Below the pieces are notes generated by a model that was not told where the DNA came from, made no database searches, and worked only from the letters and a program-made list of their open reading frames with translations. From Amphiduros pacificus (taxonomy: Eukaryota; Annelida; Polychaeta; Phyllodocida; Hesionidae), in the NCBI GenBank assembly GCA_949316495.1, contig OX439001.1, forward strand, positions 52,986,556-53,050,555: a stretch of DNA of 64,000 bases, given 5' to 3'. The stretch's first letter is position 1. Every line of letters starts with the position of its first letter. A program made the position numbers and the translations under genes. Positions 10,599-23,534 of this stretch are shown in pieces.

Positions 10599-13500
10599 TT
10601 AGTCCAGTATAGGGGGGGTGGCATCTGCAGCGGGGACCTGACTTAGTTGAAACAACAGAATAGCCTTCTTGAGGTGTTCATATCTGCCATAGAGGATAGA
10701 TAAACAAATCGCACAACCTATTGCTAAACCGGTACCTGCAGTATTGAGTAGGCGAAGCCAACTCATATCATCAGATATAGTAAAACCACCTGGTAATGAC
10801 CATGAGGGGTCAATATAGGGTAATTGAGCGTCCTTCCACGCCGAGACAGTACGATTAAGATCAGCTATGAACATACCCTGGCGGGACACAAAGTCATCAA
10901 CACCTAATGAGTAACTTCAGCGGGTCGTCAAACAGTGTGTTCGCTGTCATGCCTTGTGTGACAGTTTCATTGTGAAAGAGCGAGATAAATAGAAAATTAG
11001 TGGTATAGGATTTCTCAACACGAGTCATCAGTTTATTGTCACAATGAGTGAGACTTGGTGGAATGTAAACACCAGAACTCGATCGCATACTGCAACTACC
11101 GCATCCTAACGTGAGTGTACAAAATGAACAGGGTTCCACCTCAGTTGGGGTAACATCAAGTTGGCATGAAACTAGCCAAGGCTCGCTGTGTCCAATAACT
11201 AGGAATGAAGAGTTCTGTAAATCCCGGACAACATGAGGAGGAGATTTCATTACCAAGTAGTCAACTTGGCAATACAACATAATGTCACGGACTATTCCCG
11301 TAAATATAGATAGGGCACATGAAGGAATGTCAGTAGGAAATTCAGGAAAAGATCGGTAGCAATGACGAACACCTGAGCCGAAGCATTCTGCGAGATCGGC
11401 TCCAGATAATTCGATAAAGAATCTCTCGTCACGGGATATCCCAATAAAGTCAGAAAAACCTGTAATGCGCATGAATTGATTTGGTTTTGGACTGCCCGTC
11501 GGTATTGGAAAGGAGGATATTTTGTAAATAGTAAAAGCATTGTCTTTCACAACAAGAGGTAGACTAACATCTACATAAAGATGAGAGTCACTGCTAAGAG
11601 CTGTGACACCTGGTATTGCATAGATAGTGTTGGAAAGGTTTTGCAACCTCTCTGGCTTGGGGATATATTCGCTTGTTGTGAGGTTGGGCCAATATGCTAA
11701 GTGCCTACTCCTATCTCGGGTGATCAAGGAGAACTGCAGACTCTGATTTAATGTCATCTTTATTCGGGTATAAATTGTACATATACATAAATACATATAT
11801 ATCTATATAACCCCGAGTTAGCATATGGCATGGCAATGAGCGATCAGCCTGAGTGGTTATCCGTGTAACTCCTGTGTGGTGGCGACAGAGAGTGGCGGCC
11901 TGCGGCCCATATCCCCGCACTCCTGCTCCCTGCTTGTCCCGAGTGTCGTGGCTTGGCTCTTTGCTTTTCTTGGTCCAAACTGGCTATGTGTCGTGTATGC
12001 AGCCTATATGTACCCACGCGTCAGGATGAGATCATGTCTCTTCCCAGAAAATGAACAAATATGGTCATTTTCCGTACTTGACAGGGTGAGATCATATCTA
12101 ATTCTGTACAGTGACACAGTGGATCCATAATGTATGCAACCTGCTCTTGACGCGTACCACGGTCTCGCACATCCACCGTCTCTCTGTCAACCTGCACTTG
12201 GTAACCTCTGTAGATGGGCAATCTGGCACTAAATAACTATGCATGATATTCTGCAAGAGATCGTGATTGTCTATGATTGTCTATAGGTAGGTAATCTATA
12301 TCCAACAATAGCACTTGGTTGGTCATACATCAGTCTGAAATTTGGATACTGCACTTGCAATAGGCGAGCAACTTGTCTCATGGACTTATGTAAAACATCT
12401 GGGGGGACTAAAATAGGTGATAGCTTGTTGTCAGCGATAGTTTCCAAAGCGAGTAAAGTTGCATGCGCCTCTGATTCTAAAAGTGTGAGGGCCTGAATAT
12501 AGCCTATTTCAGAAACACTAACATAAGTAAAGTCAGCCAAAGACTTCAACAGAAGCCGTTGTGCATCGGTTTGTACCTGAACTATTTCGAGCCTGCGGTG
12601 CATTTCTACACTATTCTGTAACTGCCTAGCAGTGCCTATTCAGAGTATTATTCACTACACCATCAGAAACGATATCTAGCCTCTTGTTTGTAACCCTGAT
12701 TAAAGTAGACGTTTGGTCATGTAAAGCGTGAAGGTTTAGTTGAACACGTTTCGAATTACTCTCAACGATGTCCACTCTACGAACAAGCTTGTTACGTTGT
12801 TTATCAGTGCCTAATTCAAACGCAGAACCAAGAAAAGATCCTACGAACGGCAGAAGTGAGCGTTTGTGCCTACCATTGTCATGGACAGGAGCTTGGGAGA
12901 CTGGCCAAAGTTTCTTAATGGAGCGCCAATAACGGTGAATATGGCTCGTCAAAGAATCATTCAAATTCTGGTATGCAGTCGTGAGTGAACGGAAAGTGTT
13001 GCAAAATCCTTGGGCGGTAGATATATCTTGTCTACGCCTAGGGGAAACCATTAAATTGAATCATCACACATACTAAATGGGGGTGTGGATGCCGGTAGTT
13101 CGAGGTGAGGAACAGCAAAAGTAACCTGACACGTTGCCACACTATTGGCCACATAACCTTGTTTCGTGAGAAGGGCACTGACGTTTGGTCGGGCCAAGAT
13201 AGTAGCGGACGCCACTGTATGAACACTTAGCAAGAGTAAGCATGGAACGAACATTTTAACGGTAAGGGCCCTTATTCAACCTCTTTATGTATCGGACAGG
13301 GGTCAAGGTGAATTCCTGTATTCGCACGCACTCTTTGCACTTTGGGCAAAGTTGAACGACAGAAGTCGTAGAAGGTGAATTGCGTGATAGATAAGCCACA
13401 GGGTATGTGGTAAGGTGAGTAGGCAGCGTCTGAGCAGGGGGGTTGGTAGGGTGATATTGTGGGCTGTGAGGAACGAGGTGAGGTTGCCCGTTTTCAGAAG

Positions 13501-13730
13501 CGAATTGAGGGACGGGCGAAAGAGTCACAATAGAGGAAGATGAAGTGTGATTGAAGGTATGCGGATTAGGTACAGAATCTTCTTCTGACTCAAAAACGTT
13601 AGCTCACAGATTCTTGTCGGCCGGAAGTGAGTCTAAAATAGCATTTATTTTGTCGTCCAAGAGAAATGCAAATGGTGAATCGTCAGAAGATAAGAGAGGA
13701 GTGTCGTCAGGATTCATGACAGGAACATAG
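10599..13730 (-). mobile_element. Envelope-like region of an LTR retroelement, fossil
   Basis: Minus-strand remains of an envelope-type glycoprotein gene. In order: a proline-rich leader, a signal-peptide-like stretch near 13.2 kb, a basic furin-like site followed by a hydrophobic glycine-rich segment near 12.8 kb (the arrangement of class I and F-type fusion proteins), a heptad-like region, a cysteine-rich ectodomain near 11.1 kb, and a membrane span with a short tail near 10.7 kb. It is clearly broken, with roughly five or six interruptions, so it is an old copy. Envelope genes of this kind occur in Gypsy/errantivirus-like and some other invertebrate LTR elements; I cannot assign the clade. 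The SINE at 10257 inserted beside its 3' end. No LTR could be placed on this side. Confidence 0.7.
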
Positions 13731-16504
13731 TCATCTCACCTGAAGGGTGAATGATTAAACATTAGTCCTATGGGAATCGAAGGATTAGAAGCGTGAATCA
13801 AGTAGGAAAATGAGTCATTAGTCCTAGTAATTAGTACTAGATTAGTGAAAGTACCAGGCAAATCCGTGAAAGGAAACCTAATTTATGAAATTTATACTAC
13901 ATAACCAGCATATAGGTATCAAACACTATCCTATCAAAAACTAAATGTATCAGAGGAACTTAAATCGAAGTGAAGTTTGTTTTTTTTTATAAAGCAATTA
14001 CACACACTTACTGCAATGATAAATCTCACAATCAACCATACATATATAAATTTCGAGAAGTCTGAGTCAGAAACAGGTAGTCTGTTTTCATAGGTATATG
14101 TGGGATGTCGTCCAATATCCGTGTAAATGATAAAAATTCGGAAGGTCATCCATATTGACATATATCAGGAGTTTTTCATAACTATCAGTAAAATTATTCG
14201 TCCCATAGTCTTAGTCTTTATATAGATATGTATCAGCCTTCCTTTCATAGTACCACGAATTGTCAGGAAGCAATACCTAAATCAGTCGGGATTATCATAG
14301 AACAGGTAGTCAATTTTGTACGGCAACATCGTCATCCTAACTTTTGACTAGGTACGGGAATAAAATATGGTTATCTTCGCAAAATACATTGAAAATCACA
14401 CAAGAAAGTAGTACGTAGGTAGTTCCATCCCGTGAAACACCACTAAGATAATCAGACATCTTCGTCTCGTGAAGTCATATAAATTCAACTACCAATATTT
14501 TCAACAAAAAAATCATCGTTTATTGTATCATATAAAATAATCTATCAGAATCACCTGCTTTGTACGGTCGTCATACCGAAATCTATCAGAATTATACCAG
14601 AACGGTCAGGCCTACCACGTCGTGGCTGCACCGTCATCGTAACTTATTTACTGTTACGGAAATCATATAGCATTGCCCATATCAAATCTGTATTTTATCA
14701 AATCCTAACCATGTATAACATAATCATCAACAATGTCACCTGTTTTCACGAACGTCATGTCGGAGTCTTCCAGGATTATGCCAAAACAGTCAAACCTACT
14801 CCACGCACCGTCATTGCAACTAATTTACGTTGCCAGTATGCAACTAATTTACGTTGGTAGGAAAATAAAGTCATCTATCTCACATCATGAGCATAGGATT
14901 GTAGAACCATAAAATAAACGTATATATCGAATAAGTATTGTGTCGTAAGTCATAAAGTCAGAAAGTCAAGAAGAGCCAAAATATGAAAAGGAAAATATTG
15001 GTGTCACCTAAAAATGAGGAAACAATAGAAGAATCAAGAATACTCACGGTTAATCTCTATAAAGTTTCAACTCAATTCACTGGCCAGTGGGCAACACACA
15101 AGTTACCTTGAGGTATGAAATATGATGAAGAGTGATGATGAAGAATAAAGAACGCAGGATGTAGTGTAGGATATAGAATACACACCCAGAGACTCTTGGA
15201 AATATATAGACATTCATAGACAATAACAAACGATACTGATGGTTGATGAGTCACCATAACCACCACTCTGTGGGATCACGTGTAAGACGGACGAGCCGAA
15301 GTTAGATACGCAGGCAGGACAGTCCATCTGATGACGCGTGAGGAAGCCACGTAGGCAAGCCCCCACAGACGACGCGGAATGGTCCCTTAAAAGAGGCGCG
15401 CAACCGTTGGATCTGGGGGAGATAGTTCAGAAGAGTCAGAAGAGGAGATCAGCGACCACTTGCCACGGAAGATCCACGACTCTCAGTATCGTGATTCTAT
15501 AGACTTGGGTGTTTAGCGTATAGTCAGGGTTTCATAAGTATCATGCAAAGTTGGTAGTTCATATGCCTCGCTCATTGCCATGCCGGCCTAGCCAGACAAG
15601 GAGGAATCACAGCACTGAATAAAGGTAACTATTGCACTGTGTATATCCTGTGTCTGCAGTCCTTTTTGCCCGTCATCCATATGAGGGTATAATATGGTAG
15701 CTAGGATCCGTGCCCCAACTCACAGCCAGCGAGTTAGCGAGCTATGCTTATAGTACAGTACAGTACGGTAGAGTAGAACAGGTTAGAGTATCTATCTATT
15801 TGGTAGAGTATTGATCCCCCGTTCACATCCCCCAACGACGGATACTCACCAATAGTGGGTAACAGTAGTAGGGATGTTAGTGCAGCGGAGTGCAGGAGAG
15901 AAGTGAGGTCTGAGACGAATGAAATCAACTACACCACACCGGTACAAAAGCACCGTGCGTCCACGCATCCGGCATGCACATTTCATAATTTGGTAAAATA
16001 CCTGTCATGAGTCAAAGTGGAAATGGGCAATCGGCACATACAAAGTGAGTTTCACAAAAAGGGCATTTGTAATACATAATTGTCTCTGGTCTATTAGCCA
16101 TAGTTATGGAAGCATTGTTTGCAAGAGAACAATGGTTTGTTCAATATGTCGTTGTCTGGAGCGGTCGAAACACAGCAATAAACAGTCGTTACCGCAATTC
16201 ACATTTTATAAAGTGCGGTCCAATAAAGAACTAATACAATATGCAACATAAATAAGTGTTAAAAGTTCATATCAGCATCGAATTCGTACGAGGCTAATTT
16301 ATGTGAACTGCACTGAGAATGACTGAGTTTATCGGGAATGTGGGTCATCGTGTATTAGTGAGACTCAACACACGGGGCTGGCACAAAATTGGAATGTGGC
16401 TTAACCTGCGAGCACGTTTTTTTTTTGTGGGATCGCGAAATATAAATCTCTCTACTAACGAGAGATGTCATGAATAATTAATGTGGAATATGTGAACACT
16501 GCCG
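13731..16504. other. Non-coding block between the envelope and integrase fossils
   Basis: No credible coding frame. A degenerate two-copy repeat of period about 185 bp lies near 14550-14660 and 14735-14845 (shared blocks CACCTG..TT, CCAGAACGGTCA/CCAAAACAGTCA, CACCGTCAT, AACTTATTTAC/AACTAATTTAC). A short simple stretch of GTAC-rich sequence lies near 15755. It also holds the LTR-like stretch listed separately. Confidence 0.45.
15269..15690 (+). mobile_element. Possible LTR-like stretch with primer-binding-site-like sequence
   Basis: A relatively GC-rich stretch beginning TGTGGGATCACGTG, with an AATAAA signal (in CTGAATAAAGGTAAC) near its far end, then TGGTAGCTAGGATCCG just after it, which resembles the TGG-initial primer site found after a 5' LTR. 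Orientation is opposite to the flanking envelope and integrase regions, so it may be a solo LTR or a nested remnant. No partner LTR was found. Confidence 0.3.
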
Positions 16505-18284
16505 CCTTGGGGGAATGACTCCTTCATTTCTTTCGTTCACGAGTGGAACGAGTGGGGTCAGAAAGTACATCTTTTTGAGCTTGCTTATTCAAAAAAGAGA
16601 AAAGTTCCCACGTATTATGCTTTGCACTTTAGTTTTTCCATTTATTCAAGTATTCCATCTCCTGGGATCCTTTCCGTTGCTTCAAAATTTGTTCAACTTT
16701 GTAGTGAGAGCCAGACTCTTTGTCATCATTGTCTGTGTCAGAATTATGCGGGTCTATAACATCTGTATCTCCAATATCACCTTGAGAAACTATTGGGTCG
16801 ACTTCTGGCAAAAGGTCTGAAGGCGGGATGGCGTCACTCGGAAGGTCATTTCCCGGGGGGACACCGTCTTGAAATTGAAGCGGAGAAACAGGGCGATCAA
16901 AACGTGTAATGCAAGGACGAAATCTGTTAACATGTATTGAGGAATTTGGCTCAATATGGGTATCACAAGTACGGACTTTAAAATTCAACGGGGTAGTTTG
17001 CTCAATCAGGTAATATGGACCACTATTTGGCGATTTAAGCTTTCGTCCAGGTACTTTTGTAGGGGAGAATAAATCCACACTTTATCACCGACCTGAAAAT
17101 GCCAACCTTTGTTCCTCAAGTCGTGATAGGATTTCGTTTTAGACTACATGATCTCATTATTCTCCTTGGCCCACTTACGTGCTGTCTTGACACATTCAAA
17201 CATGTTCTTTACATAGTGACGGACAGAAGGACTAGGGTGGGTGGGGTCAGGCAGTGTAGTCTAGAAGGGATGCTCATCATCTCAACCTGTCATAAAAAAT
17301 AAAGGGCTATACATCGTCACCTGATGCACAGAAACTCTCATAGCGAATAAGGCTGAGGGTAGGAATAAATCCCAAGATGTAGGCTTATCGTGACAAAGGC
17401 GCGTCAAGTTTTTAGAAATTGACTGTACACTTCAATCGGCCATTCCGTTACTGCGAGGACAATAAGGCGTAGTCATGACCTTTCTTGCAAAGTTCTTCAG
17501 CAATTACACTGGCGTAACAACCACCACGGTCACTAACAATCGATTCGACACAATCCATCTGCACCAAATATCTTCGAAAAGACGCTCGGCTACAGAAACA
17601 GCCGATTGATCTTGTAAGGGAAAAGCCTCGGGAAAACGGGTGAGGGCATCCTGGAAGACTAGGATATACTTGTTCCCACGGTCCGTTTTCGGCAGGGGGC
17701 CTATGAGGTCAGTATGGACACGCTGAAAAGGGCGAGAAACAGGAATGGGTTGGAGCGAACCCTGCCTGTTTTTCGGGAGTTTGCTTGTTTTACTACAAAC
17801 ATGACAAGATTGAACCCAATTCATGATATCATTGTGCATTCCGGGCCAGTAATACTTTTGTCGTATGGTCGAGTAAAGTTTATCGGTTCCCAAATGAGCA
17901 CCCATAGAGCTGTCATGGAAAGCTTCAAGCAATGTATGGCGTAAAGTGGGAGGGATGACTAATTGTGTTTTGCACAATTCGCAGGACCTCTACCTTCGCA
18001 GGACCTCTACCTGGCATGATATAGAGATGAAACAAAACACCTTCCTTCAGGTAATAATCATCAACCTGAGCAAGAAGTTTCCTTGTCTCGCGTTGGGTAG
18101 AGGGAAGGGCTGACTTCTTGAAATAAGTGATGAGGGGTTGAAGAGTGGGATCTGTCATTTGTTTTGCACTAATAGCATCAAATGTGTAATTTTCTATAAC
18201 ATTCTGATTAAAATCACTTAGACAAGAATTGTCATTGTTCGGGACGTCATGAGGCGTTTTGTCGCTATCAGTCATATCAGACAT
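16505..18284 (-). mobile_element. Gypsy-type pol remnant (integrase with 3' end), fossil
   Basis: Minus-strand remains of a Ty3/Gypsy pol 3' half: the end of the RT/RNase H region, an integrase with the HHCC zinc finger (GAHLGTDKLYSTIRQKYYWP, then CHVCSK) and the start of the catalytic core (HTDLIGPLP), and an integrase C-terminal region with acidic tail near 16.7-17.0 kb. The gag and most of RT are absent. It is broken, with several interruptions. On its 3' side the sequence AAGGCGGCAG followed by TGTTCACATATTCC near 16505 looks like a polypurine tract meeting an LTR start. That would make this element separate from the envelope region at lower coordinates, but the two could be one element split by an insertion. 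Confidence 0.8.
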
Positions 18285-18726
18285 AGCCGCTAGTTTGAGT
18301 TCTAGCTCCGTACAATACTGCTGTTACCTTTTGGTAAGCTCCTCCCTCTGTACTGCTTGAAATACCAGTTTTTGGCTATTTTGACTAATAAAAAAGAAAT
18401 GTATGCTATGTCCCTTCCACCTTTCTTAATATTTCATCTTTTTCTTTCCAATGAGCCCAAGATCAAGCCAATCAGTGCAGCAGATGCCGTGTTTGAATTA
18501 ATTAATGACTTTATCATTCCTCTCTGCAGCCAATGATACCATTGACTATAAAATACTATGAAACAGGCTTGAAAAGATATTCGGAATCAATAATATGACA
18601 TTGGATTTAGCTTATAAAGATAAGTATGGATATTAATTATGGTGAGCCTCAAGGGTCTGTTAAGTTTTTTGTGTGTTTCAACATTATTTCAGCCATTTCG
18701 TGATGACAACCCACCAGGTCACAGAT
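18285..18726 (+). mobile_element. Short LINE reverse-transcriptase scrap and SINE scrap
   Basis: Near 18530-18660 the plus strand matches the region around RT motif A through GEPQGS of LINEs (DTIDYKIL, NRLEKIFGINNMTLDL), with stops. Directly after it, 18676-18726 is an internally deleted, minus-oriented piece of the SINE (CATTTCGTGATGACAACCCA, GGTCACAGATTT). Nothing else is visible here. Confidence 0.6.
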
Positions 18727-19149
18727 TTTAAAGTCAATAAATGAAAAACACATCTATTTCAAAAACGTTATTTGCAAAAGTGCCATGAGGAGAACTAGTC
18801 TGATACAGCGCTATACAAATGATCAGATCTGGACTAATTTTAACAATACAAAAACGAGAATTGTGTAATTCATAACATTTATATGATGCTTTACAGCATG
18901 ATGAACCTAAAAACGAAACTGCATGCTCTATCAGTGACACATTTAGAGCGAACAATACCTTGCACAACCACCTGGGGACCAAGCGGTCTCAACAATATTT
19001 GTTTTGACTTTCCTCCACCCCCCGACCCCCCCCCACGAATGAATAATTGTCCGCCCCTTATATTTGTATGTAATGACCTGGTCTCTCCAAAGATTGACTG
19101 CCATACAAATTGATGATGTTTTTATTGTCAACTGTTTCCAGATTCAAGT

Positions 19150-19573
19150 ACCTGGTCCTATATCTCTTATTAGTACCTGATTCTATATCTCTTATTAGAA
19201 CCTGGTCCTATATCTCTTATTAGTACCTGGTTCTATATCACCTATTAATACCTGGTTCTATATAACCTATTAGTACCTGGTCCTATATCTCTTATTAGCA
19301 CCTGGTTCTATATCTCTTATTAGTACCTGGTTCTATATCTCTTATTAGTACCTGGTTCTATATCTCTTATTAGTACCTGGTCCTGTATCTCTTATTAGTA
19401 CCTGGTTCTATATCTCTTATTTCTAACTGGTCCTATATCTTTTATTACTACCTGGTCCTATATCACCTATTAGTACCTGGTCCTATATCTCTTATTAGTA
19501 CCTGGTTCTATACCTCTTATTAGTACCTGGTTCTATATCTCTTATTAGTACCTGGTCCCATATCACTTATTAG
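19150..19573. repeat. 25-bp minisatellite, copy A left part
   Basis: About 17 units of TACCTGGTCCTATATCTCTT followed by ATTAG. The commonest variation is TCC/TTC in the middle, and TCACC for TCTCTT. The array is cut by the LINE at 19574 and resumes at about 22083-22330 with about 10 more units. The 27 units together line up one for one with copy B. Period 25 is not a multiple of three, so it is not coding. Confidence 0.95.
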
Positions 19574-22085
19574 TAATAATAATAATAATAATAAATTTAT
19601 ATAGCGCTATTCCAGACGGGGTCTGCTCATGGCGCTGTTTGCGTACGATTCTCTAAAAAGGTGCGTTTTAAGTTTAGTTTTAAACGCATCTAGTTTCTTT
19701 ATGTTCTTAATATCAGTAGGGAGAGAATTCCATTTTTTAGGTGCGTACACGGAGAAAGCCCTATCACCGTAGTTTTTGTTGTTTGTGCGCGGGACTAGGT
19801 ATTCATTCTTGTCATTGGATCTTAGAGACTTATTATTTCTCTTAGGTATCATTAGGTCAGATAGGTATTTTGGAGCACAGCCATTCTGTACCTTCCATGT
19901 TAAGAGGGCAATCTTAAAGTCAATTCGAGCGTTCACAGGTAGCCAATGGAGTTCTCTCAATTTGTAGCTGATATGATCAAACTTTTTTATTTTTCCCACT
20001 ACCCTTGCCGCAGCGTTCTGTAGTTTCTGCAGTTTTGCAATTTCGCATCTGGGTAACCCAGCCAGCAATGAGTTTCCATAGTCTAGTGTCAATGTTATAA
20101 AGGCATGGGCCAATGTGTTCGCAGTTTTTTCATCCATGCAGTTTCTACCCTGAGAAAGATTTCTCACATGAAAATATCCGGTTTTGCACATTTTTCTTAT
20201 CTGTGGTTTCATTGATAATTTGTTATCAATAACTACTCCTAGATCCTTCACTGTCTCTGATCTGTCAATAGTTGATTCACCTACTGTGATGTGAGTAGGG
20301 ATGTGTCTACTTTTAAGATGGGACCATTTTCCACAGATGATCATTTCAGTCTTGCCGTCATTAATTTTCATCTTATTATCTATAAGGAAATTTTTTATCT
20401 TTTTTATGCATTCTTTCATTTCCCTTGTAGATTTTTCGGCCTCAGCTGTGTTCAGGGGATCAAAACTAATGTAGAGTTGGGTATCGTCAGCGTATATGTG
20501 ATGTTTTAAACCATATGGTGATATGATATCAGCCAATGGTTCCATGTAGGTTGTAAACAGGAGGGGTCCTAAAACTGACCCCTGGGGTACGCCATATTGT
20601 ATGTCAGTACTTTTAGATTTTTTCCCTTGTATTGTGACACATTGTTTTCTGTTTGCTAGATATGACTTGAACCATGATAAAGCAGTACCTGTTATTCCAC
20701 ATCTCATTTCTAGTCTGTTTAATAGAATTTCATGGTCAATAGTGTCAAAAGCTGCTGACAGGTCTAGCAACACTAGCATTACAGTCTTGTTAATGTCAAT
20801 ATCCATTAGCAAGTCATTTTGTACTTTCAGTAGTGCCGTCTCGGTGCTATGGTATTCTTTATAAGCTGACTGAAAGATGCAATAGATATTGTTGGATATT
20901 AGGTGACCTACAAACTGTTTAGCTACTGCTCTTTCTATTAGTTTAGACAGATAGGCCAGATTCGATACCGGTCTATAGTTCTTCTTAATTAATTCAAGAC
21001 CTAATTTCTTTATTAGAGGTCTAATGATTGCCATTTTTAAAGCATCTGGCATTAATCCTAATGTTATTGACTTATTTATTATTGCAGTGATTAATGGCAG
21101 TAGGTCTCCAATGCATTCATTAAGAAGCCAGGTGGGTATTGGGTCAAGTTCACAGGACTTCTTCGCTGCTTCTTTGATCAGTTTAATGACTTCTTGACTG
21201 CACAGAGGTTTAAATCTGTTCAGGCTCTTCCTAAATTTCTTTTCTTCTGGCGGGATACTGGTAGTTTTATTTTGTATACCTGATCCTCTTCCATTTTCAT
21301 CCATATTTTTCCTAATAATTGCAATTTTTTCAAGGAAAAAATTATTAAATTCTGTTGCCAACTCTTCCATATCATTATTTTTCACTTCATGTTTGTATGT
21401 GCTGTAGTAAGAGAGAATTTCAGAAAATTCATCGAAAAACTTGGAGTAAGTATATAAGTTTTTGTCTGATGGTTCAGGCCTATATATAGTTACTACCGTG
21501 CACATCTTCAAGTTAGTCATGACTTTAGTCTCCATCAGTTCCATAGTCGATAGATTAAATTGGTTAATAATTTTAGTCACATTCAATTCTTTTTTGTAGA
21601 TAGCACCGATTCCGCCTCCAGATCTCAGTGGACGGGGAATATGTTCAATTTCATAATTAATTTCAGCCAATTCAGCTCTGATTTTGCTCTCATTAAATTC
21701 ATTTATCCATGTCTCGGTGATAAAGAAGATATCAATTTCATTTTCAATTATATATAATATTAGCTGGTCCATTTTATTACTCAAACTTTGGACATTCGCA
21801 GTAGCAATTATAATTTTATCAATCCTATGTATATTTTTAACATTATTAATTTTATCCGGCTTTTTTTTGTGTTGTAGTTATCCGGTGTTTCATTAAGATC
21901 AGCCAGGAGGGGATTCCCCACTCCATTCGTACTTGACCTTGGCGAGATCATGAATGGGGGTTCCCCCATACCATAATTTCTGTCATCCGCAGGCCGACGA
22001 ATCACAGAAGGGGTGGGCGGGGCTTCACTTCCCTCGATTCGCAGATTTACAGGCATATTTCTGGTATGTAATGCTTGGTTACCTG
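19574..22085 (-). mobile_element. CR1/L2-like LINE, internally deleted, with long RT open frame
   Basis: A non-LTR retrotransposon. The open frame 19607-21784 (725 residues) starts in the AP-type endonuclease (NKMDQLILYI, FFITETWI) and continues into a full reverse transcriptase: LLDLSAAFDTIDHEILL, YGVPQGSVLGPLLF, HHIYADDTQLYISF, then the C-terminal AHAFITLTLDYGNSLLAGLP region. The endonuclease is interrupted: after FFDEFSEILSYY the GDFN, D and SDH motifs are missing and the frame passes straight into the linker, so an in-frame internal deletion is likely. Upstream, 21808-22056 is the preceding coding part, separated by a frameshift at an A run near 21865. The 3' end is a hairpin (GCAGACCCCGTCTGG) with GCGCTATATAAATTTATT and (ATT)n. 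It inserted into the minisatellite after the segmental duplication. Confidence 0.9.
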
Positions 22086-22330
22086 TACCTGGTCCTATAT
22101 CTCTTATTAGTACCTGGTCCTTTATATCTTATTAGTACCTGGTCCTATATCTCTCATTAGTACCTGGTCCTATATCTCTTATTACTAACTGGTCCTATAT
22201 CTCTTATTAGTACCTGGTTCTATATCTCTTATTAGTACCTGGTTCTATATCACCTTTTAGTACCTGGTCCTATATCTCTTATTAGTACCTGGTCCGATAT
22301 CTCTTTTTAGTACTTGGTCCTATATCACTC
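22083..22330. repeat. 25-bp minisatellite, copy A right part
   Basis: About 10 units continuing the array interrupted by the LINE. The unit order matches copy B (for example the unit with CTCATTAG and the one with TTACTAACTGG), showing the LINE went in without removing units. The array ends about 40 bp before the TATA-like box. Confidence 0.93.
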
Positions 22331-22370
22331 TTTCAATTATGTTTATCTTGCTCAGTGATAAATAGCACAC

Positions 22371-22579
22371 TTTATATAGACCTTGTGTTTGAAATCAGTG
22401 TCCTTTCTGCTTCATAAAACCATGATGACCTATTTCACATAATCAGTCCTGCCTATCACAATATAAACACACTGATAACACAAGCTGTAAAATATACACA
22501 TAGATAATGTAACTATAATCACGCTCTGATAGAGTTGAGGTAAGCAAAATGGCCAAGGAAAAAGAAAATATAAATTCAG
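22371..22579 (+). promoter_or_regulatory. PhyH promoter and first exon, copy A
   Basis: TTTATATAGA at 22371 could be a TATA box. 178 bases on is ATG (22549) beginning MAKEKENINS, followed after 31 nt by a good donor (CAG|GTAAGATA). This is identical in coding sequence to the copy at 25622-25652, and splicing to exon 2 (28873) would keep frame from either. Copy A is the distal alternative start, about 3.07 kb upstream of copy B. Confidence 0.6.
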
Positions 22580-23534
22580 GTAAGATAACATTTTTTTCCT
22601 GTTCATATTCCGATATCAACGAGTCATTCTAAATAAGTCTAAATGGGTAGCCATAAGGATATTTTCCAAAATTCAATTGATATTGATACACTTGCTTTTG
22701 ATTTTATTGATAGATACCTGATAACATTTTATAAAGTTTACAAATAGTGGTATTGGATGTAATCGATAGTGTTGACGTTCTATATAGGCTGGGATGTGTA
22801 GACTAGATTCACAAATATGCATAATAGCAGACCACAACACCAATGGACTGACATGCAACGATGACCTCCCAGCAATTCAGAGAAGTTCATGATAAACATA
22901 TTCCAATTAAAAAAAAGGGTTCATTCATGAGTAAAGTAATTTGCTCAAACATGAAATTGTTTATAACCCGTGTTAGAACACATTCATACTATCTATCCGG
23001 AACAAATGTAATATAAAGAGTGTATCCCTCAGCTCAACGTGTTTGGCCACACGTCGGCTGGCAGGAATAACCATTCCATGACTGGGGGAGACTTATGTCA
23101 CCAGCCAGATCGCTGATCAATATATTCCCTCTTATTCTAATGGTGTCCTCGTGATTGACCTAATTTACTCCAAAGGCTGAATGAAGTTTAAAATTAAGCA
23201 GATTTCGCTAAATGAAACAACAAATATATTACAAATATAACTCATCAAAATGACTTTCTGACCTTTGATGACAATAAATGAACTAATATATTCATGTTAG
23301 CTGTAGTGTACAAATTTTAGAGTTAAAAGTCAATTATAACTGTGTTAGTCAAACAAGGGAGAGACCAATTATTATTCGGCGGGGGTTGGTGGAGGAAAGA
23401 GGAAGTTTGTAGAAGTCAATTTTAAACCACAAATAAGACCACATGGTACAATTGTTAGCACATTCCAGGCCGTGGTTTCACCAGCCCACCAGCACAGTGA
23501 CTATTCACTGGCCCAAGATATTGTTAGTGGCCTG

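Noticed and set aside
16045-16251. Small gene beside the integrase fossil
   Set aside because: A short isolated frame in LTR-like non-coding sequence without motif.
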